Shown here: positions 35,038 through 42,268 of the stretch, one piece after another | Numbering within the stretch: position 1 is the first letter of the stretch | Layout of the letters: every line of letters starts with the position of its first letter | Source: Ktedonobacteraceae bacterium | GTDB taxonomy: Bacteria; Chloroflexota; Ktedonobacteria; Ktedonobacterales; Ktedonobacteraceae | Assembly: GCA_035653615.1 (NCBI GenBank) | Contig: DASRBN010000004.1 | Span: 124,001 to 188,000, forward strand | DNA: 64,000 nucleotides | Direction of reading: 5' to 3' | The notes under the pieces: generated by a model | Seen by the model: the letters and a program-made list of their open reading frames with translations, nothing else | Database searches by the model: none | Told to the model about the DNA's origin: nothing | Program-made: the position numbers and the translations under genes

Positions 35038-35854
35038 TGGCGAAACGCAACTGATCGGCTTTTTTGGCTCAACCTATAGAACCAGCAGAATGTATGCCAT
35101 GTATAACGCCGCGTTTGAAGCGTTAAAGCTCAATTATGTCTATGTTCCCCTCGTTGTGAAAGACCTGGCGAAAGCAGTTGATGGGGTGCGTCATTTAGGC
35201 ATTAAAGCTGTTGGCGTGACCATTCCCTATAAGATCGATGTCATCCCTTATCTCGATGAACTGGATGAAGACGCGAGGAGAATTGGCGCTGTCAACGCTA
35301 TTATCAATCAGGATGGCAGCTTGCTTGGGGCAAATACCGATGGAAAAGGGGCGGCCAAAGCGTTGCAGGAAGTGACCACCATTGCTGGTAAGAAGGTGGT
35401 AGTGCTTGGCGCCGGTGGGGCTGCCAGGGCCGTTGCTTTTGCGATAGCTGATGAGGGGGGAGATGTCGTGATTGTAAATCGGACAGAGGAGATGGCAGCA
35501 GCATTGGCAGCGGCGGTACATGGAAAATACGCCGTGCTGAACGAGCTTGAACAGGCAATACAAGATGCCGGAATAGTGATTCATGCCACACCCGTTGGCA
35601 TGCTGCCTGGAGTGAACGAATCCCTGGTACAGGCAACTTTTTTACCATCGCGGGCAACAGTGATGGATCTCGTCTCGCATCCAAAGGAAACGCGCTTGCT
35701 CCAGGAAGCAAGAGCAAGAGGCTGCACAGCCGTCTATGGCGAGCGCATGCTTTTCTGGCAGGGCGTGCTGAAGTTTAAGCTCTATACTGGAATTGAGCCG
35801 CCTGTTGAAGTGATGGAAATGGCGCTCAATAATGGGGTGGAACAAGAGGGATGA
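35024..35854 (+). CDS. aroE: Shikimate dehydrogenase
   Basis: This 276-residue NADP-type enzyme reduces 3-dehydroshikimate. It has the substrate-binding lysine in the block VTIPYKIDVIPYLDELDEDARRIGAVN, NTDGKGAAKALQ, the dinucleotide motif VVLGAGGAARAVAFAI, VNRT after the second strand (NADP preference), and a C-terminal GERMLFWQGVLKFKLYTG. The ATG lies inside the end of aroK. It closes the aroQ-aroA-aroK-aroE operon. aroB, aroC and a DAHP synthase must lie elsewhere. Confidence 0.93.
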   Translation: MSSINGETQLIGFFGSTYRTSRMYAMYNAAFEALKLNYVYVPLVVKDLAKAVDGVRHLGIKAVGVTIPYKIDVIPYLDELDEDARRIGAVNAIINQDGSLLGANTDGKGAAKALQEVTTIAGKKVVVLGAGGAARAVAFAIADEGGDVVIVNRTEEMAAALAAAVHGKYAVLNELEQAIQDAGIVIHATPVGMLPGVNESLVQATFLPSRATVMDLVSHPKETRLLQEARARGCTAVYGERMLFWQGVLKFKLYTGIEPPVEVMEMALNNGVEQEG

Positions 35855-35947
35855 ACACTCAAGGCAACCTTCTTATTGCTCAGCCGGGTGTCCTGAGAAA
35901 AGTGATATAATGAGCAAAACTCAACGACACTTCGGCGAAGAGGGGGA

Positions 35948-37633
35948 ATGATGCTTACGCCAGGATCTCACGGACTCTTCCATGGGAAAAAGATGTCCTT
36001 GTTCCCTCTCTGCTTGTCGCTGTTGATCTGCCTGCTTCCCCTTTTTTTTCTGGCAGGTTGCGGCGGAAGTACCGTAGTCACTACCCCCTGGCCGAGCGTT
36101 TCATATGCTCCGGTGGGGCCTGTACCCCGGGGAAATGGTTCGCACCTGGCGGCAATTTTGCGCGTGCCAGAGGATTACCCGACGATTAGCGCGGCTGTCA
36201 AAGCAGCGAAGCCCGGCGATCTGATATCTATTGCCCCAGGAATTTACCATGAAACGGTGATTGTGCCTACACCGGACCTGACTATCCGCGGGCGCAATCG
36301 CAACACGGTGATCCTGGATGGCAATTTCAGCATGCCCAACGGTATCCTGGTGACCGCTAACGACGTGGTGCTGGAGAACATGACCGCGCGCCACTATGTT
36401 GGGAATGGGTTCTACTGGTATGGCGTCCATGGCTACCGGGGCAGCTATCTCACTGCATATGCCAATGGCAGTTATGGCATCTACGCGTATTTATCAGTTG
36501 ACGGGCAGTTCGATCATGACTATGCCGCCGGGCAGCCGAATGGCTTCTATATTGGCGCGTGCCACCCCTGCAATGCGGTGATTACCGGAGTACTCGCGGA
36601 GAATAACGGTCTGGGCTTTTCCGGCACCAACGCCGGGGGGAACCTGGTCATCGAGAACTCGATCTGGCGCGATAACCTTGTTGGCATCGCCCCAAACACC
36701 GAAGACTCAGAGCCGCTGGCTCCCCAGGACGGCGTGACCATCAAGCGCAACCTGGTCGAGAACAATAATAATACCAATGCCCCGGCCGTAAGCGAGCAAC
36801 TGGCAACAATGGGAACCGGGATTCTGATTGCCGGTGGCAGCGACGACGTGATCGAGGATAATCGTGTGAGCGGGCACCAGTACTATGGTATTCTGGTCGT
36901 GACCAATGTTGATCAAAACGTCTGGGAGCCGCACGGCAATATCGTCAAGGCGAATGTCGTGACCGATTCTGGGGTGGCTGACCTGGCCCTTGCTGCCCCC
37001 TCTGCCGGGAACAACTGTTTCTCAGGCAATACCGCCTCACACACTGCTCCACCGTTTCTGCAATATACGCACGCCTGTGGATCGCTGCTGGACCGCGCGG
37101 GTGGTGGTGATCCCAGCGCAGCTTTCTACCTGCTGGACCACTACCTGCGCGCCCAGTCAGGGCACTTCCATCCACGCAGCTGGCAGACATTCCCCAATCC
37201 CACACTGCAACAGCCGGGTATGCCTGATCCCACCAGCGCTCCCCAGGGCATTTTCGCGAATTTGGGGGGATATAGCCTCAATATGGCGGTCAGTTCCACC
37301 TCTGTCCACCCTGGCTTGATGCTGGGTGGTCTTAGCCTGGTCGCACCTGTTGGCGAACTCATTCTTGGTTTCTACTTCTACCTGCTGCCCATCGCGCTGT
37401 ACGCGGCCTGGTTTGGTGTGAGTACCTGGGATCTGATTCGTCGCGCCGATCTCAAGGGTGGCGGGCGCATCGGCTGGCTGGCTGTGATCTACCTGGTCCC
37501 GGTGCTTGGCCCACTCGCCTACTTCCTTTTTGGCAAGTCTGAGATCCAGCGCAGCACGCGCTGGTTTCTGGCTCTGGGCGCGCCACTGGCCTATGTCATT
37601 ATTGCCGCCGTGTTGCTCCTGCTTGTACCATAG
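35948..37633 (+). CDS. Lipoprotein with parallel beta-helix domain and C-terminal membrane module
   Basis: The 561-residue protein has an N-terminal signal with a clear lipobox (LFFLAGCGG, cysteine about residue 38), so it is anchored outside the membrane. Residues 60-400 form a right-handed parallel beta-helix of the pectin-lyase/NosD type. Repeats such as YPTISAAVKAAKPGDLISIAPGIYHE, NGILVTANDVVLENMTARH and GVTIKRNLVENNN can be seen. A C-terminal segment of about 120 residues holds three hydrophobic helices and resembles the phospholipase D N-terminal membrane module (WLAVIYLVPVLGPLAYFLFG). It could bind or cut a surface polysaccharide. The combination of lipobox and C-terminal membrane helices is unusual. 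Confidence 0.75.
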   Translation: MMLTPGSHGLFHGKKMSLFPLCLSLLICLLPLFFLAGCGGSTVVTTPWPSVSYAPVGPVPRGNGSHLAAILRVPEDYPTISAAVKAAKPGDLISIAPGIYHETVIVPTPDLTIRGRNRNTVILDGNFSMPNGILVTANDVVLENMTARHYVGNGFYWYGVHGYRGSYLTAYANGSYGIYAYLSVDGQFDHDYAAGQPNGFYIGACHPCNAVITGVLAENNGLGFSGTNAGGNLVIENSIWRDNLVGIAPNTEDSEPLAPQDGVTIKRNLVENNNNTNAPAVSEQLATMGTGILIAGGSDDVIEDNRVSGHQYYGILVVTNVDQNVWEPHGNIVKANVVTDSGVADLALAAPSAGNNCFSGNTASHTAPPFLQYTHACGSLLDRAGGGDPSAAFYLLDHYLRAQSGHFHPRSWQTFPNPTLQQPGMPDPTSAPQGIFANLGGYSLNMAVSSTSVHPGLMLGGLSLVAPVGELILGFYFYLLPIALYAAWFGVSTWDLIRRADLKGGGRIGWLAVIYLVPVLGPLAYFLFGKSEIQRSTRWFLALGAPLAYVIIAAVLLLLVP

Positions 37634-38137
37634 CAGCAGGGGACAGCAAACGCGCGTTAAAAAGCTACCCGCGTTTTCATGCCAGTCTAGTGAAGCAGAA
37701 CGGCGACTCGCTTATGGGCCGCCGTTCTGCTTTTTGTCTGCTTGAGAACGGCAGGTGTTAACAACGAAACAGGGCCAGGCTTCCTCCTTGACCAGTCCCA
37801 GGGTCAAAATGCGATCCAAAAGCCCAGACCCTGGTCGTCCCGGGTACGCGGGTGACGGCCAGGAGCTCCCATAGATAACGGGAGTACATGGATCAGGTCG
37901 TTGCCCGGTGCAGGACAGGTCGATTATGAGAAACCAGCCGAAAGAGGGCAAGATAGGATAATATAGATATGGAGTTCATGCGCCGAACAACAAGAGTACA
38001 GCGGGAAGATCAGCCTGTTCCAAACTCATCCTGGTTTCTCAGCAATGAGCAAGAGTAGGTTCGGCGAACAAGAGCCACCGGCGCAAGCGGCTCCAGAAGT
38101 TGACAAAGTGGAGATTGCATGAGGAAAGGAAGAACGA
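37634..38137. other. Intergenic region after the beta-helix lipoprotein
   Basis: Apart from the terminator at 37694-37735, I see no gene in this stretch. It contains short GC-rich imperfect palindromes (for example around 37830-37870). The promoter for the F420-type oxidoreductase should lie near its right end, but no clear -35/-10 pair was found. Confidence 0.4.
37694..37735 (+). terminator. Intrinsic terminator after the beta-helix lipoprotein gene
   Basis: AGCAGAACGGCG at 37694-37705 pairs perfectly with CGCCGTTCTGCT at 37720-37731, followed by TTTTTGT. It lies 61 bp past the stop codon and looks fully competent for rightward transcription. Confidence 0.88.
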
Positions 38138-38569
38138 ATGACTATCAGGGGTCAGCAGCAACAAGAGGAGATGGGCGATTCGTTAGCCTTCCTGTCTCCC
38201 TACGAGTTTGTCCTTCTCACGACCTTTCGCAAAAGTGGCGTAGGCGTTCCTAGCCCCATGTGGTTCGCCTACGAGCAAGGGAAGCTCTACATGGTCACCG
38301 GTCGCTCGACAGGCAAGCTCAAGCGTATTCGCACGACCGCTCGTGTCCTGCTGGCTCCTTGCGATTGGATGGGCAACGTGCTTGGTCCGGAGATTGAAGG
38401 CTACGCGCGCGAACTACCCGTGGCTGAGCACGATCATGCCAACGCTGTCTTAGCCCAGAAATACGGGGAGCAGTACGAGATGGATTCCTCAGAAGCGGAT
38501 GGTGAGGACGAAGAAACCTTCATCGAGGTAGTGAGCGCACCTCATCACCTGAAAGGAGAGCAAACGTGA
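38138..38569 (+). CDS. PPOX-class F420/FMN-dependent oxidoreductase
   Basis: This 143-residue split beta-barrel protein is of the pyridoxamine-5'-phosphate-oxidase-like superfamily. The features LLTTFRKSGVGVPSPMWFAYEQGKLYMVTGRSTGKLKRIRTTARVLLAP match small F420-dependent (PPOX class) enzymes of Actinobacteria and Chloroflexi, where the strand and the basic KLKRI stretch bind the cofactor phosphates. Substrate unknown. It converges on the AlkD-like gene with 18 bp between stop codons. GGAAAGGAAG precedes the ATG. Confidence 0.82.
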   Translation: MTIRGQQQQEEMGDSLAFLSPYEFVLLTTFRKSGVGVPSPMWFAYEQGKLYMVTGRSTGKLKRIRTTARVLLAPCDWMGNVLGPEIEGYARELPVAEHDHANAVLAQKYGEQYEMDSSEADGEDEETFIEVVSAPHHLKGEQT

Positions 38570-38587
38570 GTACTCTTCCAGCGCACT

Positions 38588-39166
38588 TCATCGCTGATCT
38601 GCCTGTAACTCTTTGAGCGCATCGCTGGCTATCCACCTGGCGGCGCGAGCATCCAGCTGTTTGATCGCCAGCGCCCACTCCACTGCCACGGCGCGAAGAT
38701 GGCGGTTGCGTTTCCCGATCTGCCGCAGGGCCCAGTTGACGGCTTTTTTCACAAAGTTGCGCTCATCTGTGGCATACTGCTTGATTAGTGGGAAAAAGGG
38801 CAAAAACGCCTCGTCAGAGGCTTGTTTGTCGTGAACCGCCAGTTGGGCCATCAGCACAAAACCCGCCCGCCGTACAAACTCCTGCTCCCAGTGAGGCCAT
38901 TCCATCGCCTTGTGATAGGCGTAGGGGGTCTTATCGAAGAGATTCCCACAGACCTGGTCGCAGACGTCCCACGAATCGAGATCGTTGACCCACTCCTCCA
39001 TCTGCTCAGGAGAAACCAGGCGCGGGTCGGCGATCATGGAGGCAAGGATGCGTGCCTCATGGATGCCAGAACGCCACAACTCCAGGGCCAGAGATTGATC
39101 TTTGCCAATGTCTTTAGCAATGAGTCGCAGCGTTGGGATCGAAATCCCTGGCGTCTGTCGATGCAA
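38588..39166 (-). CDS. AlkD-like DNA alkylation repair protein, short N-terminus
   Basis: The 192 residues match the HEAT-repeat DNA glycosylase family AlkC/AlkD: ISIPTLRLIAKDIGKDQSLALELWRSGIHEARILASMI, then DLDSWDVCDQVCGNLFDKTPYAYHKA, which holds the conserved Asp and Trp that contact the lesion. Usual members are about 220-240 residues and have 30-40 more before GISIPTL. Here the frame continues upstream without the usual first helices and without a good ATG, so TTG 39166 is only the best available start. Either the 5' end is eroded or a nonstandard start is used. The gene lies immediately outside the left end of the integrated element. Confidence 0.75.
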   Translation of the reverse strand: MHRQTPGISIPTLRLIAKDIGKDQSLALELWRSGIHEARILASMIADPRLVSPEQMEEWVNDLDSWDVCDQVCGNLFDKTPYAYHKAMEWPHWEQEFVRRAGFVLMAQLAVHDKQASDEAFLPFFPLIKQYATDERNFVKKAVNWALRQIGKRNRHLRAVAVEWALAIKQLDARAARWIASDALKELQADQR

Positions 39167-39252
39167 AAGGAAGCGATGGACAAGATGAGCGACGCCTTTC
39201 AGGAGTGAAAAATTCCGTTGCTGTACTGTTGCTGTACAGGAACATAAAGAAA

Positions 39253-39285
39253 CGCCTCAGACCGCTTGTAGACTGGCCTGAGACG
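39253..39285 (-). terminator. Displaced terminator of the original tRNA-Leu gene
   Basis: An 11-bp stem with two non-Watson-Crick positions (39253-39263 with 39275-39285) is followed on the minus strand by TTTCTTTATG. It lies directly next to attL, in the position relative to the tRNA 3' end that a tRNA terminator would occupy. I infer that it served the tRNA-Leu gene before the element separated them by 21.9 kb. Confidence 0.6.
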
Positions 39286-39291
39286 CCATTA

Positions 39292-39309
39292 GTGCCGAAG
39301 GGGGGACTC
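39292..39309. repeat. attL core: 18-bp direct repeat of the tRNA-Leu 3' end
   Basis: GTGCCGAAGGGGGGACTC is identical at 39292-39309 and 61178-61195. The right copy is the 3' end of an intact tRNA-Leu gene (minus strand); the left copy is a bare remnant beside an integrase gene. This is the standard footprint of site-specific integration into a tRNA gene. Confidence 0.92.
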
Positions 39310-39396
39310 CTGCTCATCCATGAGTTACGAACGCCTCTACATTGGCTTCTCACGTTGCTTGATGACGTATTCTAACACATAGAAAGCAGGAATGTG

Positions 39397-39416
39397 CAGT
39401 TTATTTGTCAGTTTAT
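39397..39416. repeat. Paired CAGTTTAT boxes, left end
   Basis: CAGTTTAT occurs at 39397-39404 and 39409-39416, 12 bp apart. A matching pair stands at 61010-61028 near the other end. Two octamers at each end of an integrase-encoded element are what arm-type integrase or excisionase sites look like. Prediction by pattern only. Confidence 0.55.
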
Positions 39417-39442
39417 CCCCCAAAAAAAACGCCAAAAATGGG

Positions 39443-40660
39443 TCATTTTGCTTCCCTTTCCTCCTCATCTTCCGGGTTTTGATCGTCAGGATTTTTGAAT
39501 AGCTGGTCCATCTTTTCCATCGCCTCCTCATGCATTCCTGGTAACACATGAGAATAGATACCGAGAGTCATCTCAATATCGCTGTGGCCCAGGATTTCTT
39601 GTACCATCTTGGGGCTGACGTTCATTTTGAGAAGAAGACTCGCGGCGGTGTGTCGTAGATCGTGGAAGCGCACCATTGGGAGTTTGGCCTTTTTCAGCAA
39701 TTTGTGAAAGTCTGTGCCGAGGTGGCTGGGATTGAGGTAGCTGCCATAGGCATTACTGAACACAAGTCCCAGATCTTTCCAACGAGACCCTACTTGCAAG
39801 CGTTCCTCAAGTTGGCGTGTCCGATGTTCTTTGAGAACCTCCAGTACGAATGAAGGCAGAGTGATCTTCCGGCGACTCTGTTTGGTTTTCGGCTCCGAAA
39901 CCTTAAACCCTTGCCCAGCGTAGCGATTGACAGAGCGACGTACTTGAAGGCTTCCATTTTTCCAATCGATGTCCTTCCATTGCAGCGCAAGAAGTTCACC
40001 CCGACGCATTCCTGTTGTGAGAGCCAGTGTCAACAATGCCTCCAGTCGATGCCCTTTGGCTGTGGCTAAGAGGCGTTGCGCTTCATCAGCACTGAGGGTA
40101 AGCATCTCTTGCCTTTCCACTCGCGGGAGAGTTACATCCCGGCAAACGTTATAGGGAATACGCCTTCTTCTTACAGCCGCCTCCAGGCTCTGATAGAGTA
40201 CTCCGTGAACAAGCCGGACGGTTTTTGCAGCAAGTCCTCTCTGCCCATCTGATCTTCCATTCACCTGAAGTCTGGCATAGAAGGCTTCCAGATGCTCTGG
40301 TTTGAGTTTTCGTAGTGGGTAGTGTCCCAATGCTGGGAGAATTTGCTTGTCAACAAGATCACGGTATCTCAGGTAGCTGCCAACTTTGAGTGAAGGGCGT
40401 TTCACATTTTCTAGCCAATGCTCCAGGTACTCCCTAAGCGTTTGGTCCTTCTCTGTGAGAAGTGAGCCGCGTTCTAACTCATCGAGGGCCTTCCTCAATT
40501 TTACGTTCGCATCTTTTTCAGTCTTCGCACGGTATTGCTTCTGTTTCCCGTTTTCTAGCGTGATTTGAGCAATCCAGCTACCATCCGAGCGTTGGAAAAC
40601 AGAACCTACACCCTTTGGCTGCCTTTTGTTTGTATCGTCACTTGAAATTCGTCGTGGCAT
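39443..40660 (-). CDS. int: Tyrosine recombinase (site-specific integrase)
   Basis: This 405-residue phage-type integrase cuts and rejoins the att sites. An AP2-like arm-binding domain lies in residues 17-60 (GSVFQRSDGSWIAQITLENGKQKQYRAKTEKDA), and a SAM-like core-binding domain in 70-165. The catalytic domain has Arg219 in TTGMRRGELLAL, Lys about 260, His333 and Arg336 in HDLRHTAAS, His359 in LGHSD and nucleophile Tyr369 in GIYSHV. All catalytic residues are intact, so the element may still be mobile. It points toward attL, 133 bp away. The start at 40660 is preceded by a GGTTATC-like weak ribosome site. Confidence 0.94.
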   Translation of the reverse strand: MPRRISSDDTNKRQPKGVGSVFQRSDGSWIAQITLENGKQKQYRAKTEKDANVKLRKALDELERGSLLTEKDQTLREYLEHWLENVKRPSLKVGSYLRYRDLVDKQILPALGHYPLRKLKPEHLEAFYARLQVNGRSDGQRGLAAKTVRLVHGVLYQSLEAAVRRRRIPYNVCRDVTLPRVERQEMLTLSADEAQRLLATAKGHRLEALLTLALTTGMRRGELLALQWKDIDWKNGSLQVRRSVNRYAGQGFKVSEPKTKQSRRKITLPSFVLEVLKEHRTRQLEERLQVGSRWKDLGLVFSNAYGSYLNPSHLGTDFHKLLKKAKLPMVRFHDLRHTAASLLLKMNVSPKMVQEILGHSDIEMTLGIYSHVLPGMHEEAMEKMDQLFKNPDDQNPEDEEEREAK

Positions 40661-40739
40661 GATAACCTCTAAACAAGAACATTCCCCGCCTGCCTGAGCA
40701 AGACGGGGAGGGTACTTTCGTGTGTATAAAACTGGTTTA

Positions 40740-40905
40740 CTACACTGCTGCCCATAGACTGAGGGCCTGGGGATAGTTCATCAGCAGCATCTCGCGTCCA
40801 TACTGGCGTTCTCGCGTGCGCTCAACGGCTTTAGCCTGCCATCGCCCGCAATGAAATCCACGCTATGACGAAGCGCCTGGTACTCTACCTGGCTGCTGAT
40901 GTCGC
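40740..40905 (-). pseudogene. Remnant of a second Dam-type DNA methylase
   Basis: Read leftward, 40850-40740 encodes RWQAKAVERTRERQYGREML and then LMNYPQALSLW before a stop. This matches the C-terminus of the intact Dam-type methylase at 41405-42268 (WRQAKAVQKTREHRQYGREV, LMNYPETLGLW). Upstream, a short leftward ORF start (ATG at 40912, overlapping the end of the decayed cytosine methylase) runs into the remnant out of frame. The join looks like a deletion between two genes. Confidence 0.75.
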
Positions 40906-40908
40906 CTC

Positions 40909-41430
40909 TCATGACGCGGATTCTCCTCTCGACACAGCCTCCATCGTTCGTTCCCATTCCACGATCCCCGCGAACAACGGGTAAATCTGATAGGGGATAA
41001 CTGCGTTACCGAGCGCTTCTATACGCTCTCTTCGTCCTGAGACGCTTCCCGCCACTCGCCGCGGCTCCCACTCGAATTGTGGTCCTGGTGGGGCTGGCCA
41101 GCGGGCGCGGTCCAACCGGGCGGAAATCCCATGAAGCATTCGGTCCATTCCGGGCTGAGGTTCTCGCCCGGCTCCGGCGCTACCAGATAACACAGTTGCA
41201 CCTGGTTGGTATGCGTTGAGCAGCCCCCGTTCGCGTCCCCGGTGTTGAGCGTGGGCCAGTACAGGCGATGCAAGCGACGAACTAGGACGGTTAACGTTGG
41301 GTGGCCCTTGCTGTCCCGCTGATTCGGCCCTCCATGCTCTCCCTCGCTGGCCAGGTGGGAAAAGGAGAAATCCCACGCGATATGCCGAATAGCCGTTTAA
41401 AGGTTCACGCCAACCCCTGCCACAATCCAA
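40909..41430 (-). pseudogene. Decayed DNA (cytosine-5) methyltransferase, C-terminal part
   Basis: The C-terminal 70 codons read SGRRERIEALGNAVIPYQIYPLFAGIVEWE, a clear match to the target-recognition/motif X end of phage-type C5-methylases. A neighbouring frame at 41019-41273 carries YWPTLNTGDANGG and LSPEWTECFMGFPPGWTAPA, which belongs earlier in the same protein, so a frameshift separates the two. The N-terminal catalytic PC motif is absent. I call it a pseudogene; sequencing error at the frameshift would not restore the missing half. Confidence 0.7.
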
Positions 41431-42268
41431 GGGTCTCCGGGTAGTTCATGAGCAAGACTTCTCGCCCGTACTGGCGATGCTCCCTTGTTTTCTGAACGGC
41501 CTTCGCCTGCCTCCAGGTCAGTAGTCGCCAGCGTTGTGCCGGATAGAGTTCGTCCACCAGGGAATGCGCGTAGTACGAGAGCGCAACGTACGCTGGGGTG
41601 GCATTGAGTAGTGTAGCAAGACGCCGGTGATCGTCCTCAGTAAAAAGCTGGCTCCCATCGACGGTATCATAGTAGTCCTCGCAGCCGATGTAGGGCGGGT
41701 CCACATAGAAGAGCGTCCGTGGTGTTTGATAGGTCTGGATGATCGCAGCAAAGTCCCGATGCTCAATTTGCACATACCGGAACCGCTGGGCTACGACTGT
41801 TAGCAGTGCTGTTGCTGTACGAAGGGCGGAGACCCGGTTCGCGCCTTCCCCAATGAGGTAGCCCCATCCCTTGCTGAAATCGGGCACGCCACCGAAGGTC
41901 GAGCGCAGGACATAAAACCAGCGTGCTGCGCGCTCCAGGTCATCCATCGGCGCATTGGCTCGTAAACTGGCGTGATAGGCATGGTAGAGGCTGCGGCTAT
42001 AGGGCAGCGAGTCGATGCGCTGCTGTAGAGCTTCTGGTTGGTCACGCGCTGCCATCCAGAAGCGTACCAGGTCGTCATTCAAATCATTGTAGACCTCCAG
42101 GTGGCTCCCCGGAGCTTTGTGGAACAACACATGCGCGGCACCGCCGAACACCTCCACATAGGTTCCATATAACTCTGGCGGGGGAAACGCTTTCACAATG
42201 CGTTTTGCCGAGGCAAACTTTCCCCCAACCCACATGAGCGGAGAGACGATTTTGGGAGAAGTATTCAT
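41405..42268 (-). CDS. DNA adenine methylase (D12 class, Dam-type)
   Basis: This 287-residue N6-adenine methyltransferase has the SAM-binding motif I as WVGGK (residues 13-17), a motif VEVFGGAAHVLFHK, and catalytic motif IV as DPPY in LFYVDPPYIGCEDYYD (about residues 192-207), followed by the conserved FTEDDHRRLATLL. The intact motifs suggest activity; the target sequence is unknown. No restriction endonuclease is adjacent, so it more likely protects or regulates the element. Its start overlaps the end of the primase gene by 4 bp, so it is coupled to replication genes. Confidence 0.88.
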   Translation of the reverse strand: MNTSPKIVSPLMWVGGKFASAKRIVKAFPPPELYGTYVEVFGGAAHVLFHKAPGSHLEVYNDLNDDLVRFWMAARDQPEALQQRIDSLPYSRSLYHAYHASLRANAPMDDLERAARWFYVLRSTFGGVPDFSKGWGYLIGEGANRVSALRTATALLTVVAQRFRYVQIEHRDFAAIIQTYQTPRTLFYVDPPYIGCEDYYDTVDGSQLFTEDDHRRLATLLNATPAYVALSYYAHSLVDELYPAQRWRLLTWRQAKAVQKTREHRQYGREVLLMNYPETLGLWQGLA

